Positions 17,051 through 24,846 are shown, numbered from the stretch's first letter. The stretch is DNA of 44,775 nucleotides from Mycobacterium sp. (GCF_019247635.1 NZ_JAFBAR010000105.1:1-44775), one strand, 5' to 3'. Made by a program: numbers and translations. The notes: generated by a model from the letters alone, not told the origin.

Positions 17051-17614
17051 TCAGTTCTCCTTGAACGGAAAGCCGAGGGCCCGCAACAGCGCTCGTCCTT
17101 CGTCGTCGGTCGTCGCCGAGGTGACGACGTTGATGTCCATGCCGCGGACCCGGTCGATCTTGTCCACGTCGATCTCGTGGAACACCGACTGCTCGGCCAG
17201 CCCGAAGGTGTAGTTGCCGACACCGTCGAACTGCTTGGGCGACAGCCCGCGGAAGTCACGGATACGGGGCAGCGCGATCGACGTGAGGCGGTCGAGGAAC
17301 TCCCACATCCGGTCGCCGCGCAGGGTCACCCGGACCCCGATCGGCATGCCCTCGCGCAGTTTGAACTGGGCAATCGACTTGCGCGCCTTGCGGATTTCGG
17401 GCCGTTGCCCGGTGATCAGCGCCAGGTCGGTGACGGCGCCGTTGATCAGTTTCGCGTCCCGGGCCGCTTCCCCGACGCCCATGTTGACGACAACCTTGGA
17501 CACCGTCGGGATCTGCATGACGTTGCCGTAGCCGAACTGCTTGTGCAGCGAATCTCGAATCTCGTTGCGGTAGCGCTCTTTTAGGCGCGGCTCAACCTTT
17601 TGTGCAGTGGTCAT
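17051..17614 (-). CDS. rplE: 50S ribosomal protein L5
   Basis: The 187-residue protein starts '[20 protein letters not shown]', with '[20 protein letters not shown]' and '[20 protein letters not shown]' as L5 signatures. L5 binds 5S rRNA and contacts P-site tRNA. Its ATG overlaps the rplX stop by one base (TGATG). Length is normal. Confidence 0.98.
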
Positions 17615-17931
17615 CAGATGTCCTTGCCGTTGCGCTTGGAGACGCGGACCCGCTTGCCGGTCTCCTCGTCAACCCGGTAGCCGATGCGAGTGGGCTTGCC
17701 GTCGGAGTCGACCACCATCACGTTGGAGACGTGGATGGGGGCCTCCTGGGTGACGATGCCGCCCGAGCGTGCCCCGCGCTGGGTGGTCGAAACCGCGGTG
17801 TGCTTCTTGATCCGGTTGACGCCCTCGACCAACACCCGGTTGCGAGCCGGATAAGCCTGCAGCACTTTGCCTTTGGCGCCCTTGTCCTTGCCGGCGATGA
17901 CCAGCACGGTGTCCCCTTTGTGGACCTTCAT
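17614..17931 (-). CDS. rplX: 50S ribosomal protein L24
   Basis: The 105-residue protein starts '[20 protein letters not shown]', the KOW motif of L24, and ends in a basic segment. L24 starts 50S assembly by binding the 5' end of 23S rRNA. Its ATG follows the rplN stop directly with no gap (TAAATG), and its stop overlaps rplE. Confidence 0.98.
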   Translation of the reverse strand: MKVHKGDTVLVIAGKDKGAKGKVLQAYPARNRVLVEGVNRIKKHTAVSTTQRGARSGGIVTQEAPIHVSNVMVVDSDGKPTRIGYRVDEETGKRVRVSKRNGKDI

Positions 17932-18300
17932 TTACAACACCTCCGGGGCCAGCGAGATGATCTTCATGAATCGCTTCTCGCGCAGTTCGCGACCGACCGG
18001 CCCGAAGATACGGGTTCCGCGCGGGTCGTTGTCGGGCTTGATGATCACGGCCGCGTTCTCGTCGAACTTGATGTAGCTGCCGTCGGGACGCCTGCGCTCC
18101 TTGACGGTGCGCACCACGACCGCCTTGACGATTTCGCCACGCTTGACGTTGCCTCCGGGGATAGCCTCCTTGACGGTGGCAACGATGACGTCACCGATGC
18201 CGGCATAGCGTCGCGACGAACCGCCGAGCACCCGGATGCACAAGATCTCCCTGGCGCCGGTGTTGTCGGCGACCTTCAGCCGCGATTCCTGCTGAATCAC
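17932..18300 (-). CDS. rplN: 50S ribosomal protein L14
   Basis: The 122-residue protein starts at GTG 18300 ('[20 protein letters not shown]') with AGGAG 5 nt upstream. The frame is open further, but the family start is clear. '[21 protein letters not shown]' and '[15 protein letters not shown]' are L14 signatures. L14 sits at the subunit interface, where the silencing factor RsfS binds in bacteria. It is the first gene of the spc operon, with a promoter at 18451-18479. Confidence 0.98.
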   Translation of the reverse strand: MIQQESRLKVADNTGAREILCIRVLGGSSRRYAGIGDVIVATVKEAIPGGNVKRGEIVKAVVVRTVKERRRPDGSYIKFDENAAVIIKPDNDPRGTRIFGPVGRELREKRFMKIISLAPEVL

Positions 18301-18432
18301 TAGATCTCCTGACCTGAGTGGACGTGTGCACGGCAGGAGGCAAGCAGGGCCCACCGAAAAACCTGACGTGCGGTCTTGTAAAGCGGTAGTCACCGAAGGG
18401 CACGCGGGGCCGGTATGCACCAGCCGAGGTCT

Positions 18433-18446
18433 GCCCAAGGCAACCC
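18433..18446 (-). promoter_or_regulatory. GGGTTGCCTTGGGC motif at the spc transcription start
   Basis: This 14-nt motif begins 4 nt after the spc -10 element. The S10 promoter has GGGTTGCCTTGAGC at the identical distance (33390-33403). The expected start site falls within the motif, so it is either a discriminator or the 5' end of the transcript. Confidence 0.7.
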
Positions 18447-18450
18447 CTGG

Positions 18451-18479
18451 AGTTTAGGGGAAGACCTGCTCAGCACCAA
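18451..18479 (-). promoter_or_regulatory. spc operon promoter (-35/-10)
   Basis: Minus-strand -35 TTGGTG (18479-18474), a 17-nt spacer and -10 TAAACT (18456-18451) fit a housekeeping sigma promoter. The start would lie near 18445, giving a leader of about 145 nt before rplN. It begins just 38 bp after the vapC stop. Confidence 0.7.
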
Positions 18480-18483
18480 ATTC

Positions 18484-18509
18484 ACGCATTTGCCCACTAC
18501 GCATTTGCC
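18484..18509 (-). repeat. 11-bp direct repeat upstream of the spc -35
   Basis: GGCAAATGCGT occurs twice on the minus strand (18509-18499 and 18494-18484), 15 bp apart, ending 4 bp upstream of the -35. The location fits an activator site or UP-like element. Confidence 0.65.
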
Positions 18510-18516
18510 GCCCGCG

Positions 18517-18912
18517 TCAGGGCTCCAGTATCTCGACGCCGACCCGAACCACGTCTCCGGCGTTGCGAGTAATCAGCGGGACACCGAGGCTAAGGGCAGT
18601 CGCAGCGATCATGAGGTCGAGTGCACGGCCACGCGGGCTACGACCAATCTGCCGTAATCGCCCACATATCAGGCCGTAGTGGTGAGCCGTGTCGTCGGTG
18701 AACGCCAAACCGTGCCCATAGGTCGCCTGAATCAAGGTCAGCCGGTGCTGCCGTGCCAGTCGGACCTTGTCGCTGCTCGCGGACTGCACCCCGAAATGCA
18801 GCTCGGCGTAACTGACGGCGCTGATCTGGCAAACCAATCCGGACAAGTCCACATCGTCGGCGACCAACACACTTGTATCGAGGAGAACCCGCCTACTGCC
18901 AGGGGTCGGCAA
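18517..18912 (-). CDS. vapC: VapC-family PIN-domain toxin
   Basis: The 131-residue PIN-domain protein has the usual acidic site: Asp in 'VLLDTSVLV', Glu in 'VSYAELHFG', Asp in 'GRALDLMIAATA' and Asp in 'ITRNAGDV'. VapC toxins are Mg-dependent RNases that cut tRNA or rRNA. The start is probably the TTG at 18912 with GAGGA upstream, and it overlaps the end of vapB by 20 bases in another frame, as is usual for toxin-antitoxin pairs. It ends just before the spc promoter. RNA target unknown. Confidence 0.88.
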   Translation of the reverse strand: MPTPGSRRVLLDTSVLVADDVDLSGLVCQISAVSYAELHFGVQSASSDKVRLARQHRLTLIQATYGHGLAFTDDTAHHYGLICGRLRQIGRSPRGRALDLMIAATALSLGVPLITRNAGDVVRVGVEILEP

Positions 18913-19141
18913 GTGTCTCGTCCTCGCGGATCGCGGCTAATTCTGCTTCCCACCCCGCGTCCACAGGAGCTGTATAGATGCGTGAAGCGCGTTCGCCGTC
19001 AACCCATGCCGGTGTCTCGTAAGGCACAATTCGAGCTACCGGACGGCCGTTCACCGCCACCGTCACCTCGGCGCCTTTCTCGACAGCCCGTAAAACCGGG
19101 GCAGGATTCTGCCTCAGCTCGCGCATGCCGACCCTGTCCAT
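18893..19141 (-). CDS. vapB: Phd/YefM-type antitoxin of the VapBC pair
   Basis: The 82-residue protein starts 'MDRVGMRELRQNPAPVLRAV', the N-terminal Phd/YefM DNA-binding fold, with 'VTVAVNGRPVARIVPYE'. The acidic/aromatic C-terminus ('RIYTAPVDAGWEAELAAIRE') should wrap the toxin. An ATG at 19171 would add ten residues. The ATG at 19141 is preferred because a TAAGCT -10 lies 7 nt upstream, giving a leaderless transcript. Such antitoxins bind and repress their own promoter. It is 3' of a DUF4436 gene on the same strand. Confidence 0.88.
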   Translation of the reverse strand: MDRVGMRELRQNPAPVLRAVEKGAEVTVAVNGRPVARIVPYETPAWVDGERASRIYTAPVDAGWEAELAAIREDETLADPWQ

Positions 19142-19148
19142 GACCAGC

Positions 19149-19154
19149 AGCTTA
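19149..19154 (-). promoter_or_regulatory. -10 element of a leaderless promoter, vapBC
   Basis: TAAGCT on the minus strand with a 7-nt spacer to the ATG at 19141. No Shine-Dalgarno sequence precedes either possible vapB start. Confidence 0.45.
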
Positions 19155-19194
19155 GTCGTGATGTCGATCATGGTCTACATGAACGGAATGCGCC

Positions 19195-20157
19195 TCAATC
19201 CCCTTGCCGGACCCAGGCCACGATGTACAAGCTCATCGCCGTCACCAGCGCGATCAACACCCACTGCACGATCGCCTGGTCGATCCACGAGCCGGGCGGT
19301 GGCGCCCCGGGAAGGATGTTGCGGAGCGGGACGATGGCGAACAAGTTCGCGGCGTACCACGTGGCGAACGGCGGCAAGAACTTCCGCCTCCCCAACGCCA
19401 TCGGAATGGCAACCAGCAGCGCCAGGGTGGGCAGGCTGATGAGCACCAGGCAGATGCCCAGGTCGAAGATCAACGGGCCCTTGGCCCTCTTGAGGGTGAT
19501 GACCACATTCCCGTTGTCGACGGCGCGTGAGGTCGGCAGCGCGGCGGGGTCTTTGACGCGGTTGACGCTGACCTCCCAGCCGTCCAACGATCCGGTTACT
19601 TCGACCCGGGCCGGCACCTTTTTCACGTTGTCGCCCGACCCGACGAACGCGTCCGCCGAGATCGGCTCGGTGCTGTAGGAGTCGAACGGCCAGTTACCGG
19701 GGTCACCGTGCGCCTCGACGGTGGTGCTCAGTTGCGCCGGGGCCTTGCCTTTGGGGTAGTGCAGGTCGCCCAGATCGCTGGTCGGGTACAGGCGCACGGC
19801 GACGTCGGTGCCCAAAACATCGAAGCGATTGTCATACGCCGAAACACCGGGATACACAAGCACATTCACCCCGAGGCGGTTGGCGACCGGCTTCAACTCC
19901 TCGAGGCGAAGCTGCACGATGGTCGCATCGCCTCCGCCCTGGCTCAGATCCAGCGGAGGCAGCGGGCCCTCCGATTTCTCCAGCAAGTGAACACCGACCA
20001 GCGAGAGCACGTACGCGCTGGCGACCACGACCAGGACGATCACCCCGATCACGATGCGGGGTCTGTCCGACTTCGTCTGTGCCGGCCGCTTTTCCTGGCT
20101 AGGCGGACGGGCCTCAGCCTCGGCCGGCGGCGGGGTCGAGGGCGCCTCAGTGGTCAC
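19195..20157 (-). CDS. DUF4436 membrane protein, paralogue 1
   Basis: The 320-residue protein has a Pro/Ala/Lys-rich cytoplasmic tail and one membrane segment at about 33-59 ('IVIGVIVLVVVASAYVLSLV'). An outer region of about 165 residues and three C-terminal membrane segments (about 228-255, 265-280 and 292-314) follow. 'HGDPGNWPFDSYST' and 'LRNILPG.PPPGSWIDQA' are shared by all three paralogues in this island. The order matches Rv0713. Function unknown. Being next to a sulfatase and its maturase suggests a cell-envelope role, but nothing in the sequence shows a reaction. Confidence 0.85.
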   Translation of the reverse strand: MTTEAPSTPPPAEAEARPPSQEKRPAQTKSDRPRIVIGVIVLVVVASAYVLSLVGVHLLEKSEGPLPPLDLSQGGGDATIVQLRLEELKPVANRLGVNVLVYPGVSAYDNRFDVLGTDVAVRLYPTSDLGDLHYPKGKAPAQLSTTVEAHGDPGNWPFDSYSTEPISADAFVGSGDNVKKVPARVEVTGSLDGWEVSVNRVKDPAALPTSRAVDNGNVVITLKRAKGPLIFDLGICLVLISLPTLALLVAIPMALGRRKFLPPFATWYAANLFAIVPLRNILPGAPPPGSWIDQAIVQWVLIALVTAMSLYIVAWVRQGD

Positions 20158-20212
20158 CGGTCGCCTCCCGACACGGGGCGGCGCAGTATCGCTCGTCGGG
20201 GCAACACGGGGT

Positions 20213-20223
20213 CAGATGCTAGC
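20213..20223 (-). promoter_or_regulatory. Shared promoter core of DUF4436 paralogue 1
   Basis: GCTAGCATCTG on the minus strand contains the -10-like TAGCAT. The same core lies upstream of the other two paralogues. It is about 56 nt from the start codon. No clear -35 is visible. Confidence 0.6.
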
Positions 20224-20361
20224 GAACGCGCGCCGAGCTCGCGCTCCGACCGATACGGGTTCATCCGTAGGCCACCCAGCGGTTACCCGCCGGTCGCCTC
20301 GGCGATCTCACCTGCTGCAGACGGCAGGTGCGGGTTTGCTCTGCGCCGGGTGCGCGACAAC

Positions 20362-21264
20362 TCAGCCTGACGCCAGGTCCGCCACGCAGCGAAAGCCGAT
20401 ATGGGTGGTCGCGGTGTCCTGTGATTGCGGAGACCGGGCCGCGGGTCGGTAACGGTGGCAGTACTCCGGCGCACACAAGTGCGAGCCACCCTTCAACGTC
20501 TGGCTGACGGTCGGATCTGCAGGGCCCGATGGCGCGCAACAGGCCTTCGGCGGCTGATCGAGCTTGTGATGCGCGGAGAACTCGGTGGCGGTCCACTCCC
20601 AGACGTTGCCGATCATGTCGACCAGCCCGAAACCGTTGGGCGGGAACCACCCCACCGGGGACGTCCCGACCCAGCCGAGCGCGCCGTCGTTGCGGTGCGG
20701 GAACCTCCCTTGCCAGGTATTGGCCATCAATTGCCCACCGGGTCTTGCCTCGTCGCCCCACGGGTATGTCTCGGCGCTGCCACCGCGGGCCGCGTACTCC
20801 CACTCGGCCTCGGTGGGCAACCGCCTTCCCGCCCAGCGCGCATAGGCCGCCGCGTCGGGATAGGCGACCTGCACGACCGGGTGATCGGCCCGGTCCCCGC
20901 CGTCGGGGCCGCCGGGCCCGAACGGGCGGCGCCAATGCGCGCCCGGCACCCAGACCCACCACTGCCGCCAGTCACGCAGATCGACCGGGCCCGGGGTGGG
21001 CCGGAACACCATGGCCCCCGGGCTCAGGTCGTCGGCATTCACCCCGGGGTACAGCGCAGGGTCTATCGCCTGCTCGGCGACCGTCACATACCCTGTGGCG
21101 GCGACGAATTCAGCGAATTGCGCGTTGGTCACCGGGTGCCGCTCCACCCCGAACGGAGCCACCGTCACGGTATGGATCGGCGCCTCTTCGGGGTAGAAAC
21201 TCGTCGAGCCCATCCGGAATGACCCGCCCGGAAGGTCGACTAGCCCGGTGAGCTCGGTGAGCAT
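20362..21264 (-). CDS. Formylglycine-generating enzyme (sulfatase-modifying factor)
   Basis: The 300-residue FGE-sulfatase domain protein has 'VDLPGGSFRMGS', 'RLPTEAEWEYAARGG', 'PNGFGLVDMIGNVWEWT' and the C-terminal 'KGGSHLCAPEYCHRYRPAAR'. The two cysteines there (near 264 and 269) match the copper-binding active-site pair of aerobic FGE. The enzyme oxidises the cysteine of a CxPxR motif to formylglycine; the arylsulfatase at 24963-27311 carries CSPTR. The ATG at 21264 has a TACCCT -10 ending 6 nt upstream (leaderless); a GTG directly before it is less likely. Orthologue of Rv0712. Confidence 0.95.
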   Translation of the reverse strand: MLTELTGLVDLPGGSFRMGSTSFYPEEAPIHTVTVAPFGVERHPVTNAQFAEFVAATGYVTVAEQAIDPALYPGVNADDLSPGAMVFRPTPGPVDLRDWRQWWVWVPGAHWRRPFGPGGPDGGDRADHPVVQVAYPDAAAYARWAGRRLPTEAEWEYAARGGSAETYPWGDEARPGGQLMANTWQGRFPHRNDGALGWVGTSPVGWFPPNGFGLVDMIGNVWEWTATEFSAHHKLDQPPKACCAPSGPADPTVSQTLKGGSHLCAPEYCHRYRPAARSPQSQDTATTHIGFRCVADLASG

Positions 21265-21270
21265 CACCCC

Positions 21271-21276
21271 AGGGTA
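21271..21276 (-). promoter_or_regulatory. -10 element of a leaderless promoter, FGE gene
   Basis: TACCCT on the minus strand, then a 6-nt spacer (GGGGTG) and the ATG at 21264. No Shine-Dalgarno sequence is visible. Confidence 0.5.
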
Positions 21277-21300
21277 GGGCGAAACGGCGGCCGAAACGCT

Positions 21301-22251
21301 CTACTCCGATTGTCGATACCACGTGAGCATGTAGAGCGCCATCGCGCCGACGAGGGCTATCAGCACCCAGATCACCAGCGCCTGGTCGATCCACGCCCCC
21401 GGCGGCGGTGAGCCGGGCAGGAAGTTTCGGATGGGGATGACGGCGAACAACATCGCCGCGAACCACGTCACGAACGGCGGGACGAACTTCCTTCTACCCA
21501 AAGCGATTTGAATGGCCACCGCGAATGCCAGGGTGGGCAGGGCGAACAGGACCAGGCAGATACCCAGGTCGAAGATCAGCGGACCCCTGGCCCGGTGCAA
21601 CGTGATGATCACGCTGTCGGGACGATCCGAGTCCTGGCTGGCCTCGCCGACGCGCTTGACGCTGACGTCCCAGCCGTCCAGCGCCCCGGCTACCTCGACG
21701 CGGGCCGGGACGTATTGGCGTGCATCGCCCTGCCCGACGAGCACATCGGCCGACAGGGTGTCGGTTGAGTAGGAGTCGAACGGCCAGTTATTGGGATCGC
21801 CGTGCGCCTCGATCGTCGTGGCAACCATGGCCGGCGATTTTCCTGCCGGATAGACCAGGTCGCCCGCATCGTTGGGTGGATCCATGCGCACCGCGGTGTC
21901 TTGGATCAGCACATCGAGCCGCTTGTCGTACATCTTCTCCTCGGGAATCACCAGCACCTTCACCGAGAGTCGGTTCGCGACGGTTTTCAGCTCCTCGAGG
22001 CGAACCAGCACAACGGTGTCGTCGGTGGCGTTCTCGTTCGGCGGCTTGAGCGGCTCGGCCGATTTCGACAGCAAGTGAACGCCGAACAACGACAGCGAAT
22101 AGACGGCGAGGAACGCCACGAGTATGCCGAACCCGATCAGGAGGCGCCGCCCTCGTCGATCGTGCGCGGGCGGAGGCGTCTCGGGCGGGGGTGCGGGTCG
22201 GGGGGTCTCCGGCGGCGCCGGGGGCGGGGGCGGGGGAGCCTGATGGGACAT
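21301..22251 (-). CDS. DUF4436 membrane protein, paralogue 2
   Basis: The 316-residue protein has the same plan as paralogue 1. It has a very Pro-rich tail (about 30 residues, many of them proline), one membrane segment ('LLIGFGILVAFLAVYSLSLF') and an outer domain with 'HGDPNNWPFDSYST'. Three C-terminal membrane segments follow, with 'FLPGSPPPGAWIDQALVIW'. It is 34 bp upstream of the FGE gene on the same strand, so some FGE mRNA may come from its promoter. Function unknown. Confidence 0.85.
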   Translation of the reverse strand: MSHQAPPPPPPAPPETPRPAPPPETPPPAHDRRGRRLLIGFGILVAFLAVYSLSLFGVHLLSKSAEPLKPPNENATDDTVVLVRLEELKTVANRLSVKVLVIPEEKMYDKRLDVLIQDTAVRMDPPNDAGDLVYPAGKSPAMVATTIEAHGDPNNWPFDSYSTDTLSADVLVGQGDARQYVPARVEVAGALDGWDVSVKRVGEASQDSDRPDSVIITLHRARGPLIFDLGICLVLFALPTLAFAVAIQIALGRRKFVPPFVTWFAAMLFAVIPIRNFLPGSPPPGAWIDQALVIWVLIALVGAMALYMLTWYRQSE

Positions 22252-22291
22252 CTGTCGTTACCTCCGTGGGGGCCGGGGGACGCGCGAGACT

Positions 22292-22302
22292 CAGATGTTA
22301 GC
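22292..22302 (-). promoter_or_regulatory. Shared promoter core of DUF4436 paralogue 2
   Basis: GCTAACATCTG on the minus strand, with -10-like TAACAT 43 nt from the start codon. It differs by one base from the element of paralogues 1 and 3 and keeps the TANNAT form. Confidence 0.6.
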
Positions 22303-22665
22303 GAACCAGCGCCCCCCGGCGCGGCGAACACGCGGAATTGGCCGCCGGCGGCCGCGCGCGCTGCCCGGCGGATCCCGTCAGGCCGTCGGGGACCACAGGA
22401 AATCCGATAACACCAGGCATTCATCCGGTGACCTCGACCAGTTCGTCTGATGTTTGCTTGCGCGCCGGTTTCACTAGTTGTAAATGTCATCATGTGTCGA
22501 AATCGGGGTGACCGGCCCATCGCGGGGATCCCACCGACAACCGAGCTCGCCGCCGACGCCGGGCACCGATGTGTCCGAGCGGGTCGGTACAGGTTTGTTC
22601 GCCAGCTCGGCCGCAGGTCAAACACATCGGGATCAGTCTCGCCGTCTGTTGTTCTCAAGGGGGCA
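22303..22665. other. Intergenic region between DUF4436 paralogue 2 and pstS
   Basis: About 360 bp without a credible gene. The left part is very G+C-rich. The middle (about 22440-22500) is relatively AT-rich and holds a possible pstS promoter. An open frame runs into pstS from 22450, but the lipoprotein signal begins at 22666, so this part is treated as leader. Confidence 0.5.
22458..22486 (+). promoter_or_regulatory. Possible pstS promoter
   Basis: TTGCGC (22458-22463), a 17-bp spacer and TAAATG (22481-22486). It lies in the only AT-rich patch of the gap and would give a leader of about 175 nt. No convincing Pho-box was identified. Confidence 0.3.
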
Positions 22666-23802
22666 ATGAATGTGAAGCACACACGACCGAGTGCCGCCAT
22701 GAGCATGCTGGCCGCGGCCGCGGTGGCACTCTCGGCATGCAGCAACGCCCACGCGACCCTGCCGTATGCCAGCGGGGCCAAGGTCGACTGCGGCGGCAAG
22801 CAGACTCTGACGGCCAGCGGCTCGACCGCGCAGTCCCACGCGATGACCCAGTTCATCGACGCCTATCACAAGGCCTGCGGGACCCAGACGCTAACCTACG
22901 ACGCCAACGGTTCGGGAGCCGGAATCAGCGAATTCCTTTCCGGTAAAACCGATTTCGGGGGATCGGACACGCCACTTAGCGTGGAACAGTACGCCGCCGC
23001 CAAGCAGCGCTGCGGCGGTGCCGACGCCTGGAACCTGCCCGTGGTCTTCAGCCCCCTGGCCATCACCTACAACCTCAGCGCCGTCGACTCTCTGGTGCTC
23101 GACGCGCCCACAATTGCCAGGATTTTCAACGGCACCATCACCCGCTGGGACGACCCGGCCCTCACCGCGCTCAACGCATCCATGCCCGCCGAGGACATCC
23201 GGGTCATCTACCGCAGCGACGCCTCGGGCACCACCGATAACTTCCAGTCCTATCTGCAGGGCGCCTCCGGCGGAGTCTGGAAACAAGGCACCGGCAAAAC
23301 GTTTAACGGCGGCGCCGGCACCGGGGCCGTGGGCAACAAGGGCACCTCGAGCCTGGTGAAATCGACCGAGGGCGCGATCAGCTATAACGAATTGTCCTTC
23401 GCGCTCGAGCAGGGCCTCTACGCCGCCGAGATCAAAACACCTGCAAGCCGTAGGTCGCTACGACCGGTGCGGATCGGTACCGACACGGTCGGCAAGACCA
23501 TCAGCGGCGCCAAGATCATCGGCCGGGGCAACGACCTCGTGCTCGATCTTTCGGCGTTTTACAACCCCGCCCAACCCGACGTCTATCCGATCGTGTTGGC
23601 CACCTACGAGATCGTCTGCTCGAAATATCCCACCTCCGACCAGGCCCAGGCCGTCAAGGCCTTCCTGCAGGCCGCAATTGGCCCGGGCCAGGTCGACCTC
23701 AACAAACAGGGCTACATACCGCTGTCGACTGACTTCCAATCACGAGTCTCGAACGCCGTCGACGCCATGGGTGGTGCGCCATCCAAGGAGCCGACGAGCT
23801 GA
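22666..23802 (+). CDS. pstS: Phosphate-binding lipoprotein PstS-like (orphan)
   Basis: The 378-residue protein starts 'MNVKHTRPSAAM' with a lipoprotein signal ending 'VALSAC' (lipid-bearing Cys25). The mature part has PstS marks: 'TLTASGSTAQSHAMTQFIDAY', 'YDANGSGAGISEF', 'DFGGSDTPLS' and 'IYRSDASGTTDNF', which supply the phosphate-binding loops. The ATG has AAGGGGG upstream. PstS delivers phosphate to PstABC, but no pstA, pstB or pstC gene is in this window. It is the only plus-strand gene in the sulfatase island. It may bind phosphate or another oxyanion; sequence alone does not decide. Confidence 0.88.
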   Translation: MNVKHTRPSAAMSMLAAAAVALSACSNAHATLPYASGAKVDCGGKQTLTASGSTAQSHAMTQFIDAYHKACGTQTLTYDANGSGAGISEFLSGKTDFGGSDTPLSVEQYAAAKQRCGGADAWNLPVVFSPLAITYNLSAVDSLVLDAPTIARIFNGTITRWDDPALTALNASMPAEDIRVIYRSDASGTTDNFQSYLQGASGGVWKQGTGKTFNGGAGTGAVGNKGTSSLVKSTEGAISYNELSFALEQGLYAAEIKTPASRRSLRPVRIGTDTVGKTISGAKIIGRGNDLVLDLSAFYNPAQPDVYPIVLATYEIVCSKYPTSDQAQAVKAFLQAAIGPGQVDLNKQGYIPLSTDFQSRVSNAVDAMGGAPSKEPTS

Positions 23803-23813
23803 CCCCGGCCGGG

Positions 23814-24746
23814 TCAGGACTTTTTCGGCGACTTTCGATCCCTGGAGCGCCACCAGGCGACCACGAACAAGGTCATCGCGGCGACCACCGCTATCAACAC
23901 CCACAGCACGACGGCTTGGTCGATCCACGATCCGAATGGTGGCCCACCCGGCAGGATGTTGCGTAACGGGACGATGGCGAAAAGCATTGCGCCGTACCAG
24001 GTTATGAACGGCGGCAAGAACGAGGTTCTGCCCAGCGCCATGGGAATGGCCACCCATAGCGCCAACACGGGCAGGGCGATTAGGACCAGGCAGATGCCGA
24101 TATCAAAGATCAACGATCCCTTCGACCTGGACAACGTGATCCGCACGTTGTCCTGAACATCAGGGGGATCGGCGGGATCGTGCATTCGGGTGACGGTCGC
24201 GTCCCAGCCGTCCAATTTTCCGATCACCTCGACGCGGGCCAGTGCTTTTTCTTTGGTCGCCCCGGAACCCGTGAAGACGTCGGCGGCGATCTCGTCTGTG
24301 CTGTAGGAGTCGAAGGGCCAGTTACCGGGATCGCCGTGCGCCACGAGATTGGTGCTGACCTGTGCTGGTGCCTTGCCCACTGGGTATTGCAAGTCGCCCA
24401 AGTCGTTGTCTGGATACAGCCGCACGGACGCGTCTGTCGTCAGCACCCCAAAGTTCTTGTCGTACAACGAATCCTTGGGATAGACAAGCACATTCACCGT
24501 CAGACGGTTTGCCACGGTGTCCAGCTTCTCGAGGCGCACCTGCACGACGCTGTCCTCGGCCTCAATCTTGTCGAAATCCACCGGGGGAAGCGCGGGCGCC
24601 GATTTGGCCAACAGATGCACCGAAATCAGCGAGACGACATAAACCACCGCGACGGCCGCCAGGATCCCGAGCGTGGCGGCCACGCGCAGTCCTCGTGACG
24701 ACGAGCCCGCTGACTCGGCCTCCGATGGCGGAGCCTGCATGGTCAT
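23814..24746 (-). CDS. DUF4436 membrane protein, paralogue 3
   Basis: The 310-residue protein has a short tail and one membrane segment at about 24-48 ('VAATLGILAAVAVVYVVSLI'). The outer domain has 'HGDPGNWPFDSYST', and three C-terminal membrane segments with 'LRNILPGGPPFGSWIDQA' follow. The basic end 'RSRDRKSPKKS' should face the cytoplasm. It converges with pstS across 11 bp and is downstream of atsA on the same strand. By eye it is nearer to paralogue 1 than to 2. Function unknown. Confidence 0.85.
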   Translation of the reverse strand: MTMQAPPSEAESAGSSSRGLRVAATLGILAAVAVVYVVSLISVHLLAKSAPALPPVDFDKIEAEDSVVQVRLEKLDTVANRLTVNVLVYPKDSLYDKNFGVLTTDASVRLYPDNDLGDLQYPVGKAPAQVSTNLVAHGDPGNWPFDSYSTDEIAADVFTGSGATKEKALARVEVIGKLDGWDATVTRMHDPADPPDVQDNVRITLSRSKGSLIFDIGICLVLIALPVLALWVAIPMALGRTSFLPPFITWYGAMLFAIVPLRNILPGGPPFGSWIDQAVVLWVLIAVVAAMTLFVVAWWRSRDRKSPKKS

Positions 24747-24835
24747 GGTTACCGCCTCCCGGGCTGGGTGAGGGCCGCGTCGCCAACGCGGCGCAACCGG
24801 ATGAACAGGATCGGCTCGTCAGAGCCCGCCCGCGG

Positions 24836-24846
24836 CAGATGCTAGC
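24836..24846 (-). promoter_or_regulatory. Shared promoter core of DUF4436 paralogue 3
   Basis: GCTAGCATCTG on the minus strand, identical over all 11 bases to the element of paralogue 1. It lies about 90 nt from the start codon, further than in the other two. Confidence 0.6.

Noticed and set aside
22400..22500. Possible Pho-box (TTCATCC, GGTGACC) upstream of pstS
   Set aside because: The spacing and order do not fit a repeat I can defend.
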